NCBI GenBank assembly: GCA_963920575.1
Contig: OY986973.1
Span: forward strand, 2,170,001 to 2,234,000
DNA length: 64,000 nucleotides
Direction: 5' to 3'
From: Narthecium ossifragum
Taxonomy: Eukaryota; Streptophyta; Magnoliopsida; Dioscoreales; Nartheciaceae
Within the stretch, counting starts at the first letter, position 1. Every line of letters starts with the position of its first letter. The notes below the pieces were generated by a model. The model made no database searches, had not been told where the DNA came from, and was given only the letters and a program-made list of their open reading frames with translations. A program made the position numbers and the translations under genes. Positions 1 through 11,564 of this stretch are shown one piece after another.

Positions 1-589
1 AGAAAGAACTAAAACATGCTTTACAAGGGATGACCCTGGAAAGCCGTAGAAGAAAGAGGGAAGTGAAAAGTGTTGATAGGGATGGATATCACACAATGCA
101 AGAAAGAACAGCGGTGAGTCATAACTTTTTCAAGAATAACACATGAATGCTATCGGTTGGGAAGAAGCAATCAGCTATAAGGACATGATTGTCCCCGCCA
201 AAAAGATGTTGCATTGAGTACCCTATGGGCCTATAGTCTATACTACCTCACAATTTAATGAACTCATGTGTTTCTTTTGAACCCAAAAGAAAGCATCACA
301 ATGGAAACCAGATTCATTGATTAGGAACTAATTATTTTTTCATAGTGCAGCAAACATCCTCCATTGTAGGTCCTTTCCATTCACAAAAGTCATTACACCC
401 TTCAAAGATTTCCCAGGCATGTTGAAGAATCAAGATAGCAGGGACATAAACACATCAAGAAATGGAAAGCAAGAACAAGAAAGGATGGAAAGCCAGCCAG
501 ACTTCTAAGAGAGACAAGAAAACATGCATGCAAAAGTTCATGCAAGAAAATCTCCTCCAGACGTCCAGTAGAGAATTCATGGATCCTCT
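1..589. other. No gene seen
   Basis: AT-rich sequence downstream of the CLE gene, which is read leftwards. Only short chance reading frames occur and no family is recognisable. Part of it is probably the CLE 3' untranslated region. Confidence 0.5.
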
Positions 590-928
590 TCAGTTGTGGA
601 GGGGATTCGGGCCGGTTGGCACGAGCCTCTTGTCGACGCCGTATCTTGGATCAATCTCATCCTGCGGCGGAGGTGGCTGCCGTGGCTGCTGAAGCCGGCC
701 TCGTGGGAATTGGAGGCACCAAGAAGGCGGCCGCTGCAGCAACGAGGAGCTGGGTAGATGATGGCGACGGTGGCGATGCTCGCTGCAGAGATGCGTCGGT
801 GAGGCTTCATGTGGCCTTGCCTGCGAGAACTGAACCCATGAGGCCGCCAAGAGGAAGAAGGCGACTAGGATGAGAACCCGGAGAGTAGATGTAATGGTGG
901 TTGTCGCGGAGGAGGGAGAGCTCTTCAT
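590..928 (-). CDS. CLE: CLE-family secreted signalling peptide precursor
   Basis: Single-exon 112-residue precursor. The N-terminus (about residues 12-38) is a hydrophobic signal segment ending near AAS/SQA, so the product should enter the secretory pathway. The middle is variable and rich in His, Pro and Ser, as usual for CLE precursors. The last 12 residues are RLVPTGPNPLHN, a complete CLE motif ending exactly at the stop codon, preceded by DPRYGVDK. Known CLE peptides are processed to 12-13-residue arabinosylated/hydroxyprolinated ligands of CLAVATA1/BAM-type receptor kinases that control meristem, vascular or stomatal development. The motif is closest, from memory, to the CLE9/CLE10 type. 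The hydroxyproline positions (Pro4 and Pro7) are present. The gene lies alone, about 0.8 kb downstream of the eIF6 stop codon and on the same strand. The ligand identity is secure; the exact orthologue is inference. Confidence 0.93.
   Translation of the reverse strand: MKSSPSSATTTITSTLRVLILVAFFLLAASWVQFSQARPHEASPTHLCSEHRHRRHHLPSSSLLQRPPSWCLQFPRGRLQQPRQPPPPQDEIDPRYGVDKRLVPTGPNPLHN
593..628 (-). other. Mature CLE dodecapeptide region
   Basis: Encodes the C-terminal RLVPTGPNPLHN of the CLE precursor, the part expected to be released as the apoplastic ligand. It has no C-terminal extension, so only N-terminal processing (and possibly trimming) would be needed. Confidence 0.88.
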
Positions 929-1699
929 GGCGGCAAGAAGAGTATAGAAACCAAGAAAGTTTCAAGATGAGAGGTAGAAGAACGAGGAGCGAAGGAGGGT
1001 GGTGGTGGGCTTTAAACGCACAGGCAAGAGACCCATGAGGAGATGGGCTCTTAGTAATTGGCTACGTTCCAATATAGATACAATGAAGTGCCCATAGAAC
1101 CCCTTAATACTGTTCTTAGAATGCTAACGTGGGATGATATCCAACTATTTATTTTGAAAACAATGTGGGTTCTTTAGGTTTTGGTAAAAAAATTGGGTTG
1201 ATGTGGAGATATTGGAGATATAGCCAAGAACAGAAGATACTCGTGATTGTATGCCTTATGCCTTCATGTGCAAATTGGATGCTAACTTTAATACATTTTG
1301 CTGGACGACCATTGGGAAAGTTCGAGTGCAGAATACCAATTGCACGAGTTCCATTGAGTAGCCATATACAGTAATATCTATGTTGATTTTGATCTTTGAG
1401 GGGTATTTACCTGCTAAACATACAGATTTATTAGATCTATAATGGACTTTATCAGACTCGGAGACATTATTGCACAGTGATAAGAGGATGGTTCATTGAC
1501 ATGGAATGCACATTTGTAATCAATTCGATTGGCATCCATGGCTGTGGAAACCAAACATGTACGCCCATTCCAACAAGAAAAACACTTGAAATCAGTTCAC
1601 AATCAAAATTTTGCATCTAAAAACGTCACAGGACATTCGAGCTTTAATAAATAACATAAAACTTGTATCGATCCGGACAGGCTTGAAATTTTGTAGCAA
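929..1699. other. Spacer between CLE promoter and eIF6 3' end
   Basis: No coding family is visible. It should hold the CLE promoter (reading leftwards from about 1000-1080) and the eIF6 3' untranslated region at the right side. No convincing core promoter motif was pinned down. Confidence 0.45.
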
Positions 1700-4092
1700 C
1701 TAGACATAACTGTCAATCAGGGATTTCCTAATCTCATCAACAATTGCACTGGGTTGAGATTCTCTCAACTTGAAGATGGACTCGATGACAGAAAGCTCAG
1801 TCGCTGTGGTGTCTGATCCACAGAATGCAGTCCAGTCATTAACCGTCATACCAGAAGCAACAACTTCGCTACCTCTGTTCACAGTTCCTGCGACCAAGGG
1901 GACTTGTAGAAGAGTGGAGAGTTCATCAAGATCCTCAATGGATGTATGTGGGTGAACCTGTTTTCAGCATGCAGATTAGATGAGAACATTCATGAATTTC
2001 ATAATTTCATTGTTTCCTCGATCAAGATATAAAGAAGTGGAATTGATGCATACCAAGCCACCTCTATTCGAAAGAGTACAATAACTGCCAACGAGAATGT
2101 TTCCAGCAATCGTCTGCCTAAACACTTCCACACCAAGAACATCTGCAATGAGCTCTTCTGTTTCCTGAGAGTTTAAAAGATGTCGGAGGCAAAGGGTCAA
2201 TACACCAGATATAGAATTCAAGGAAATCAAACACAAGTGATGCACACTGCCACAAAGTGTACACACTGAGCAGCGTGAATAAACTTGCATTATCAGCATG
2301 GTATGGCAAATTCCCAACCAACACTATGAGCAGTCTGTTACCAGAGCACTTCCAACTAGACGAAATGGCCAACATAAAAGCCATGGAAAGATACGAGCCA
2401 TTCCATACTTCATCTGGCTTTTCTCAGATAGCTCTTAAACTGTATGCAAAGAATCTATATTTGCATGCTTCGGAAAAAAAGAGAACTTACCTTGTCCAAG
2501 TCAGGATGTGTGAGAGCAACATGATCGTTGCATGCTATGCAATTGCCCAAAGCAGATAGCCTCTCATCAATACGTTGAACAACCACTTGATCAGGAAGAC
2601 TGTTCCTCAAGTGTTGGAGCTCTTCACATAAAGTAGTCATAGCAAAGCAAAGCAGTCAGCACGACCTTAGCAGTCTTAAGAAACTTGAGCAATATGCAAT
2701 GCAGATCTCAGGAATGTTATGTGATTCACTGTGCAAATTAATGTATGCACAGTTGCCTGATGCTGCTACCCTGAAAGCTAGGATGTACGTTAAATACGTG
2801 AAAAAGGACATACAGTTCCATAAAAAGATGCTATTTTAACCACACTCTGAAGGCATAGAATTATGATTTTATGTCCAAATCATGCTTTCTAATACAAAAT
2901 AAAAGCCTAAAGAAGACTTTCTAAAAATTATATGCAGCAAGCTTTAGAATTGAGACACTCCTTATGCGATTAAAGGTGTAGGTTAACTGGAATTGCAAGT
3001 GCATGTCAAACTCCATATGCTGCAAAGAGTTAGAAAAGGGTGGTGTCTTCTAACAAGGGTGGTGTCTTCTAACAAGGGTGGGGGTTAATTGAGACAATCC
3101 TTCCTAATAGGAACAGATCTAAGAAGAACGAGCATGTAAAAAAGTCAAGGGTGAAAGAAGAAAGAAGTTCCGTAGCTTGAATAAAGGCTTAGAGGTAAAC
3201 ATGTGAATTGCATACACACAGGATTTGTGGACCCCACTGATTAAACATTCCATCGTCATTACTGCATCTTAAAATCATATGAGAAGAATAGTTAATAAGT
3301 GATCTCACTTATCGATCTTTAGCAAGTTTAGCACTTTCACCTTGTGGAAACTAATCACATCTTTTGGAACCCCAAGCCCAGCTAGAACTTTCAAAGGGTC
3401 AAAAACCCAATTTACAAACGAGATTTCCTTTATCAATACATGTAGTCATTTCTAAATGCTTGCAATCATAACACTTCCACCACAAGCTCTAATTAGGATT
3501 ATATCAAATAACAGATATATCTGGAAATAGATATTGGTGCAGATCTTAAGATCACTCCAAGAAGCATTCAGACGAAATATTACCTTGGTCAGTCGTGGTG
3601 TGTGGCAAGAGAAGCCCGTTCTTGTTTCCTAGATTCAAAAACCAATGAAAAAAACAGCAGTGATAAGTTACCAATTTGCACTTATAAGCTTCAGCTGAAT
3701 CGCGTTGCACACTCACCTGCACAAAGCCGACCGATAATTCTAGCGCCTGCTATGGAGGTCTTCACCACAGGGATAACATCAGCAAGCTCAGCTTCATATG
3801 TACTGCAAAAACATAATAATGACTGTTCAACTCCCAGAAAGAAAACAGATGTAATGGATCATTTGGCCCACTAATTTGGAACCAGACCAACCTGTAGAAA
3901 TTTTCTGACCCCGCAATGCCAACCAAACAGTAGGCATTTGTTAACTTCGAGAAGACTCCGATTTCACAAGAGTTCTCGAATTGAAGACCTGAAAAAAAAA
4001 TTCAATTTTTGGTGTCTTTATCAAACTTTAATACCATATTAACAGGAATTAAGCTGCAGAGAACTAAAAAACGAAAACATACGTGTAGCCAT
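1700..4092 (-). CDS. EIF6: Eukaryotic translation initiation factor 6 (eIF6)
   Basis: eIF6 binds the 60S ribosomal subunit, is needed for 60S biogenesis in the nucleolus, and blocks premature 40S joining. Coding exons (minus strand, first to last): 4083-4092, 3892-3988, 3717-3802, 3584-3628, 2491-2621, 2054-2164, 1700-1957. They sum to 738 nt, or 245 residues, the usual plant eIF6 length. All junctions are GT-AG and restore the family sequence: MATRLQFEN at the start, then [70 protein letters not shown], and [11 protein letters not shown] near the C-terminus. The five-fold pentein propeller repeats are therefore complete. The first coding exon is only 10 nt and exon 4 only 45 nt. I see no break, so this should be a functional copy. 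Confidence 0.95.
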
Positions 4093-4332
4093 GATACGAT
4101 CAAACACTTCCCAGCACCTGCAGTAAGGAAAAAACACAACTTCCAACTATCACGAATTGTACAATGTACCAGGTAAACAAGGATATAACCTAGCCTCCCT
4201 ATGATACATAAACAAAATAATATACAAGAAAAACCCTAAGCAAGACCGAAGCGTATAGGAATCACAACCGAGTCTATTGAAGGAAACCAAGATTTCACGG
4301 GAATTAAGAGACGCATAGGAGCCGAATGTTAC
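4093..4332 (-). other. eIF6 5'UTR exon and 5'UTR intron
   Basis: A 25-nt untranslated exon part (4093-4117) lies directly before the ATG. It is preceded by a good acceptor (TTACTGCAG). A donor-like GTAACATT ends a candidate first exon at 4333, which gives a 215-bp intron in the leader (4118-4332). The splice signals are seen; transcript support is not available. Confidence 0.55.
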
Positions 4333-4452
4333 CGGAGGTAAGAGACGAGGATCGAGAGGTGATTGGTTCCGATATTGGAAATAGCTCTCGGAGAGGGCTA
4401 GGGTTTCGGCCTTCGCTTGGTATTGAATTGGGTATTCCATCGTGGTGGTGTC

Positions 4453-4462
4453 GGTATATAAA
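4453..4462 (-). promoter_or_regulatory. Candidate TATA box of eIF6
   Basis: The minus strand reads TTTATATACC. It is placed suitably upstream of the candidate first leader exon that ends at 4333. Confidence 0.45.
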
Positions 4463-5431
4463 GGGATGACGCTGGTTGGAGGAGTGCTCGCCACGGCTTT
4501 CGGAACCCGAGTCCAAAGCCAAATCGAGTCGGCTTTCCGAACCCGAGTCGAAGATTACTCCTTTTGAACACAGCTGCATCTGGTATCCAAAAAAAAAAAA
4601 AAGTGCTTGAGCAATACAAACACATGCTCAAATAGACTCCGTAGAGGACTCCAAGTATTCTATGCTGATTGATCATGATGGATAAATACCCATATAACTG
4701 CAAGGACTTGTGCATGAAGGTCACAGGTCTTAATCGATACATCTCCCACCGGTAATAAGGCTCATCCTCCTAGTTGTCATTGATCTCCTTATTCTTTTTC
4801 ACAACAACATGTACTATGAAAATATAGACATACTAGGCGGCCCCTATGCAGGGCGGCCCAACCACTAGGTGACTTAGGCAGTCGCCTAGGGCCCAGGGTT
4901 AGAGGAGGCCCCCAAAATGTAGTGATTAATGAATCCAAACATTAATTGTAACTTTAATAATATGTTTAATCTATTACACATATGTCTCAAGTTAAACAAA
5001 GGACCTCCAAATTAAATTTCATAAAAGGTAACATGAAATTTAAGACATACTTAATAGCTCTTAAACCCCAAATTAAAAAGTGGGGCCCATAAGATTTATG
5101 TTGATTGTTCCAAAAGGTAATAGTTAATTTATAGCATCTATTAAACACTATTTTTTAAAAAAAAATTAAAGAAGTAGATGGTGATTTGTGACAAGATTAA
5201 AGCCATTTGATCATTTAGCCTTTTTTGTCATCTTTTTACTTTCCTATTAATTCTCTACTCAATCTCTTTACCTTCTTACTTATCGTCAAAATATATGTTT
5301 CGATCTCTCCATCTCTATTATGTCTTAAACCTATATGTTATACTCAATACATGCATGCCCATCTCTATCTTCCCATTATCTTTTGATTTCACATTCTTGC
5401 TCGCATGTTCTTGCTCCAGTTTTATGGTATA

Positions 5432-6286
5432 GGGCATGTTTGGTTGCTGAGAAGTGAGCTGAAGTGAAATGACTTCTAGGGAATGAAGTGAAGTGAAGTG
5501 ACTTCTGGTGTTTGGTTGGTGTTTGAAGTGGGATATGGTCACCCACAACTATTTAATATTTTAATAATTCCCCTATATTAAAATATTAAAAATAATATTA
5601 TTTTAGATGACGTGGACCAATCACGAGGTGCCACGTGACATGTGGGATCCATTTATATTAATATTTTTATTACAGTATGATATTATTAACATTATTTGCC
5701 ATTTAAAACATTAAAACAATATTTTAATCTTAAAAATATTAAATCATTTAATAACTTATATTAATATTTTATGACAATATAATATTATTAATACTATTTT
5801 AGATGACGTGGACCAATCACGAGGTGTCACGTGACATGTGGGATCCATTTATATTAATATTTTTATTACAGTATGATATTATTAACAATTTTTGCCACTT
5901 AAAATATTAAAATTAAAACATTAAAACAATATTTTTAATCTTAAAATATTAATAATTTAATAACTTATATTAATATTTTATTACATTATAATATTATTAA
6001 TACTATTTTAGATGACGTGGACCAATCACGAGGTGACACGTGATGTGACACGTGATATGTGAGACCTATTTATATTAATATTTTATTACATTAAAATATT
6101 ATTAATATTATTTCACACTTCAAATGCCACTCAAATGACTTTAGACCAAAAAGACCCGAAGTAGAAATGGGAAGTGGTAGCTTTGACTACAGTGATTTGA
6201 AAGTGGGGCTGAAGTGACTTCCGAACAACCAAATACATGAAGTGGCTCAGAAGTTCTGAGCCACTTCATGTGAACCAAACACACCC
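5432..6286. mobile_element. MITE with GTTTGGTT termini and internal tandem repeats
   Basis: The left end GGGCATGTTTGGTT and the inverted right end GGGTGTGTTTGGTT match at 12 of 14 bases. Between them lie three AT-rich ~200-bp tandem units. Near the right end is a perfect 14-bp fold-back (6237-6269). It is noncoding. The target duplication could not be resolved. Confidence 0.6.
5601..6110. repeat. Three ~200-bp tandem units with a GGACCAATCACGAGGTG core
   Basis: Units begin near 5601, 5797 and 6007. Each opens with TTTAGATGACGTGGACCAAT, then a CACGTGACATGTG-like segment, then AT-rich filler. The third is shorter and carries a small internal duplication of the CACGTGAT part. Confidence 0.8.
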
Positions 6287-6435
6287 ATGATGTAAGAAAT
6301 ATAAAACTTCATTAACAATTTAACAACTTAGAATATTTTTTAAAAAATAAACATAGTAATTACTTTGTTTTATTTAATATAAATTTTGCGAGGGGCCCAT
6401 TTGATGTTTTCACTTAGGGCCCCAATTTGCGTCCC

Positions 6436-6795
6436 CCATGCCATCTGGCACGCCACCAGCCTCATACTCCTCTCTCTCCTAACCATCTGCTAACCACTAC
6501 CCTCCACTATTCCCTTCTATCTCGATCGTCTAATATATCCGGGTTTAATTTGGATCAGCAACCCTATCCATATGATAGAATGCACCGGATCTTATATAAT
6601 AGACTAGCGGACCTCCCATGCCACCTAGCACAGGTAACCCCCATCCCCACTAATCATCATATCTCTTTTAATCATCCGGTAACCACCACCTTTCACGTGG
6701 CTTTATCTTAATCGTATGATATATCCAGACTTAACTTGAATCGGGCATTCCTATCAATATACTGATATGATGCAGTGAATCTTATATAATAGATA
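6436..6795. repeat. Degenerate ~185-bp direct duplication
   Basis: 6436-6610 and about 6616-6795 share CCCATGCCA, GGTAACCACC-like, ATATCC, TTGAATC/TTGGATC and ATCTTATATAATAGA blocks in the same order. The copies have diverged noticeably. No coding content is visible. Confidence 0.55.
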
Positions 6796-7552
6796 TAATC
6801 ATTAGATTAGATTTAGACTTGCGATTGGTCTTGTGTGATTGGGGTACATCGGGGATGTTTTTGCAACACCGGATGCTGTATTTTCTGCTTATGCAGGTAA
6901 AGCCTTAAACAGTAGAGTGAACACAACAATCAAACGCACGATCTTATTTATTACTATATCCCGCGGTGATACAGCCCAACCCAACCATGTACGTTAGCGC
7001 GGACACAAGAGCTCGTACCATTTTCCAATCCCGACGCTACCACGTCACCAACAATACCTTTATGGTGGTTGGTCTCCATTCTTCTGTAGTCCCATGCCAC
7101 GCTTCCATTGCACCAAAGCGTCGTATCACCACCGGTAGGCCTCACCGTCCTTCAACTCCCAATTCATGTACAGCTAGAACTAATTGGATCAAACCCAACT
7201 CCGACTAGATTCCAATTCGCACCAAAAGGAATTTCTCAATCTTAACAAGAACCAAATCGCCCAATAGTCTCGAACCGAACGATCGGGAGCAAAGTAGGTG
7301 CAACTTAAGTTATGGTCATCCGAAACCATTCCAAGATCTTAAGCAAGTATATATTCCATGCCTAACTCATTTGGTTGCAATCTCAAGCAACGTCCAACTC
7401 AAAAAGGTTCCACTTCGCATCGGATTCAATTCGATTTAATTCCGTTTCCCAGCTCGATTCCCCGACCAATCAAGGAACCCAATATACTTTCCCATCGCGC
7501 TCTATAGTCTCTCTATGGTGTCCTCCGATAAAAACCCAACCTTTTCAACGCA
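6796..7552. other. Upstream region of PAP-A
   Basis: No gene is visible. It presumably contains the PAP-A promoter; a TATATATT-like stretch near 7345 is one candidate. The region does not show the clear similarity that the PAP-B and PAP-C upstream regions share with each other. Confidence 0.4.
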
Positions 7553-10500
7553 ATGATCTCAATCATCTCCGTACTCCTCCTCCTTCCCCCGATCGTCTCC
7601 GCCGCTGGAGTCTCCCTCTCCGCCACTCCCACCACCCTCACCAAGGCCAACAACACCGTCCACATCCAGTGGTCTGACGTCCCCTCCCCCTCCGACCTCG
7701 ACTGGGTTGGTATCTACTCCCCGCCCGACTCGCCCGACGATCACTTCATTGGATACTTTATCCTCTCGTCGTCGTCCCCTGACACCTGGTCATCCGGCCA
7801 TGGCTCCCTCTCCGCCCCCCTCTCCAACCTCCGCCACCCGTTCTCCTTCCGCCTCTTCCGATGGACCCGCGACGAGGTCGACAAGCGCCACCACGACCAC
7901 GACAACAACCCCATACCCTCCTCCCGCCATCGCCTGGCCGTGTCCAATGAGGTCGCTTTCGAGCGCGGTGCCACGGCGCCGGACCAGATCCATCTGGCGT
8001 TCACGGTCAGGGAAGACGAGATGCGAGTGATGTTCGTGGCTGGGGATGGGTCGGAGAGGTCGGTGAGGTATGGGACGGATGCGGGGCGGTTGGATCTGAT
8101 GGCTCGGGCGGAGGCGAGGAGGTATGAAAGGTCGGACATGTGCGATGGGCCAGCGAATTCTAGCCTCGGGTGGAGGGATCCCGGCTTTGTACACGATGCG
8201 GTCATGACCGAGCTGGAGAAGGGGAGGAGATATTACTACCAGGTGAGGCTTTTTGGGTACCTTCGTCGTTGCCAATTTATACTATCGTGTTGTACTCTAT
8301 ATAAAATTCGTTCTTTTTGAATACGTGAAGCTACTTCTATGATGAATCTTAGACCAAATCTTGGTTGGACATAGCTGCCATTTATTTATAACATGATCCA
8401 TGTTTCCCCACGGGTTTTGCATCGAGAGCCTTGTGAACAGCTAGCTAATAGTGATTGCTCTAGAACAGAAAAAGATATGTCAATAGGTATTTTGGGTATG
8501 CCAATGACGAAGTTTTCATGCTTAGATCCAATGGTAAACACTGCTACTATTAGAAGTTTGTTTGATATGAAATGCTGGTGGTTATCTTGGAGGCTTATGA
8601 TCCTTTAGGCTGATGAATCTTAGACCAAATGAGGACAGTGCTTGTCGTCCCAGGGCTAATTATTGCAATAAAGACTTCCCTGCTCTTCATCGATTATCAC
8701 GACAACATTATTTCTTCTTTAGTGAAGATACCTGAAGAAACAATGGAACTATCTTTTTGTTGTTTGGATTGACTAGATTGGAACAAAAAATATATATATT
8801 TGTAAGGGTCCCTGCAGCCTCATTTAATGGATGTCCAATCTCTCTAGCACATTCCAGCATTCCAGCATTTCACCTTCTTTTTATTCCATCATACAGTTTG
8901 TCTCTAGTGTTTGATGCTCACATGTAAGGACTTTCGAAGCGGCGATATATTAAGCACATTAGCACAGAGTCTTGCAACATTTCAGTATTTTTTATGGTGT
9001 AAAAATTAAGTCTTGCAACCTAACCATTTAGTCAGAAAACATAAAATATATGTTTTTGATGAGAAAATTTCTTTCTTCTCATCAGGTTTGGTTTGCCAAC
9101 CAGAGATATACTTCATTTTGGAATTGAACTAGATCTGTTTATTGTAACCTCAATATCAATCACCCGCTTCATTCAGAGTTTGGCATCTGCCTCTAAAATT
9201 TCCTTCAGCAGAGTGAAATAATTGTGAATTCTTAGTTCATTATAACCAGCTTTTCAACTAAGTCCTCCTTTGCTCTATAACGCTCCAGTAACTTTAGCTC
9301 AACAACGAACTTCTTTCGCAAAGAAAGCTATGTTTTTTACATGTTTTTCTTTGACATTTTTGTGCAATTATGCTGGTGATGTCTACTTCTTTGCATTCTT
9401 GTCATACAAAATGGCTTCCATTCACAAGTTTTTACCTTTGCTACTAAGAGACTGAAGTGCCCATATTGTCTCTTTTCAGGTTGGTAGTGATGCAGGAGGT
9501 TGGAGTGCAACACATAGCTTTATATCCCGTGACTCGAACGAAACAATTGCATTTTTGTTTGGAGACATGGGAGCTTATGCTCCATATGCCACGTTTTATC
9601 GGACGCAAGACGAGAGCAAATCAACTGTGAAGTGGATCCTTCGGGATATCGAAGCTCTTGGTGATAAGCCTGCATTTGTTTCACACATTGGTGATATCAG
9701 CTACGCAAGGGGGTTTTCATGGATATGGGATGAATTTTTTAATCAAATAGAACCCATTTCTTCCCAAGTGCCATACCATGTGTGTATTGGCAACCATGAG
9801 TATGATTGGCCATTACAACCTTGGAGACCTGCATGGTCTTACGGGGTTTATGGGAAAGATGGTGGAGGTGAGTGCGGAGTCCCCTACAGTCTCAGATTTA
9901 AAATGCCTGGAAATTCTTCACTGCCTACAGGAACAGGATCTCCAGACACTAAGAACCTCTACTATTCCTTTGATGCTGGAGTTGTGCATTTCTTATACAT
10001 ATCAACGGAAACCAACTATCTTCAAGGAAGTGATCAATACAAATTTATTAAGGCTGATCTCGAGGGTGTTGACAGAGAGAAGACACCCTTCATTGTTGTT
10101 CAAGGCCACCGTCCAATGTACACGACAAGCAATGAATTAAGGGATGCTCCAATGAGAGAGAGAATGCTCGAGAGCTTGGAGCCTCTACTGGTGGAGCATA
10201 ATGTGACCCTTGCGCTTTGGGGTCATGTCCATAGATACGAGAGGTTCTGCCCATTGAGAAACAATGCATGTGTGGATACATCTCTTGGCCCGAAATCTGG
10301 GGGTGCAACAGTGCATGTGGTGATAGGAATGGCAGGACAAGACTGGCAGCCAATTTGGGAGCCAAGACCTGACCACACAGATGTCCCCATCTTTCCTCAA
10401 GCTGCAAGATCAATGTACCGTGGGGGCGAGTTTGGGTACACAAGGCTTGTTGCTACAAGGGAGAAGCTAACACTTACATATATTGGAAATCATGATGGAC

Positions 10501-10727
10501 AAATGCACGACGTTGTGGAGATATCATCAGGCAGAGGTCCGAAAGTTGATGGTGGGGAAGTTGTTAGCAAGGTGGCTACTGAGCCAAGGTACTCGTGGTA
10601 TGTGAAAGGAGCAGGTGTTTTGGTGCTTGGTGTCTTTGCAGGCTATGGTCTTGGTTTTTTCACCCATCGAAGGAGAGATACTGCACCAAGTAATACCTGG
10701 ACACCTGTGAAGACTGTGGAACTTTAA
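7553..10727 (+). CDS. PAP2/9: Purple acid phosphatase, PAP2/PAP9 type (PAP-A)
   Basis: Metallophosphoesterase of 645 residues from two exons, 7553-8242 and 9480-10727, joined in phase at CAG|GTT. The start [13 protein letters not shown] is chosen because the hydrophobic leader and the following SAAG(V)LSATP match PAP-B and PAP-C. Exon 1 encodes the leader and the fibronectin-like PAP N-terminal domain. Exon 2 encodes the catalytic domain. All five PAP motifs are present: GDMG (D259), GDISY (D302, Y305), GNHE (N335, H336), VVQGH (H440) and GHVH (H479, H481). These ligate the Fe(III)-M(II) centre. A hydrophobic tail at about 604-626 ([15 protein letters not shown]) followed by HRRR resembles the C-terminal anchor that holds AtPAP2/PAP9 proteins in organelle outer membranes. 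Exon 1 is very GC-rich, exon 2 AT-rich. First of three tandem copies and the most diverged. Confidence 0.93.
8243..9479 (+). other. Intron 1 of PAP-A
   Basis: 1237-bp GTGAGG...TTTCAG intron in phase 0. Both ends resemble the introns of PAP-B and PAP-C, but the middle is longer and distinct. No gene was recognised within it. Confidence 0.85.
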
Positions 10728-11564
10728 GTTAATAATGTGTTCAAAATTCGTTTGTTGATAAGCTCTATCAAGGCCGTGAAGCTTCAAGTTGAAAATCTGA
10801 GGGTTCTTATTACTAATAGGCAGACCATAGACGAAGAAATGAGCTTGTAAATGGGAAGTACTTATGCCACAGTGAATAGGAAGTTGATGGCGCCGTATCA
10901 TCTGAATTTCACGACTGTGCTTGTGTATGTGTGATATTTTGGTCTTATACTGTATCATCGCTTAGGTGTATCTAGAACATTTGCAAAACAATCATTCATG
11001 GAATGTTGATTGCTGAACATGAGTGTAAAGTGAATACCGAGTTTCTATACAAAAGTATTATTGGTTTTTATCAATCTGCCTGATCTTGTTTGGTCTAGGC
11101 GTTGATGCGTTTCTGATAATTTCTCATAGTTGTCACAGTTTCTGTTCATTTGGTGTTTTCTTTCCAGTCTGTTTGTTCTTTGTTTTGTTAACATCCCCAT
11201 AGAGCATTCTATACTTTAGAAAAACATGTTTTCCAAAGTCCACCTCTTGTTTGTCTGTTTTGATCTCATCCAAAGGTTTAGATTTATAAAATCAATAACG
11301 TTTTCTATACCTAGACATGTATATGTCACCGAATCGATAGTCCATTACCGATTCGCCCAACTAACTATCGATGAACTAGATTCATGAATTGGTAGCTTCC
11401 TATCAATTGAATTGTATCGGCAATGAGCTTGCTTGATAAAGTCCATCGGTATCTCACTACCTATGGATTAGATAAATAATTCAATCGGTAGTTAGTGGTA
11501 CTATCGATAAACTACATAAAAGAATCGGTAAATTACATATGTCACATCACGTTAGCACCTACAT
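10728..11564. other. PAP-A 3' region and spacer
   Basis: The first ~420 bp match the sequence after PAP-B (18071-18485), showing that the duplicated unit includes the 3' untranslated region. The similarity stops at about 11145. From 11290 to 11570 there are repeated ATCGGTA/TACCGAT words, which look like degenerate repeat DNA. Confidence 0.6.

Larger units (their letters stand above)
4849..6423. mobile_element. hAT-like transposon remnant, interrupted by a MITE
   Basis: The left end starts CAGGGCGGCCCA and is followed by CGCCTAGGGCCC, wording typical of plant hAT remnants. The right side has GAGGGGCCC and TTAGGGCCCC around 6390-6423. The body is AT-rich and noncoding. A separate MITE occupies 5432-6286. 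No 8-bp target duplication was identified, so the borders are approximate. Confidence 0.4.
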
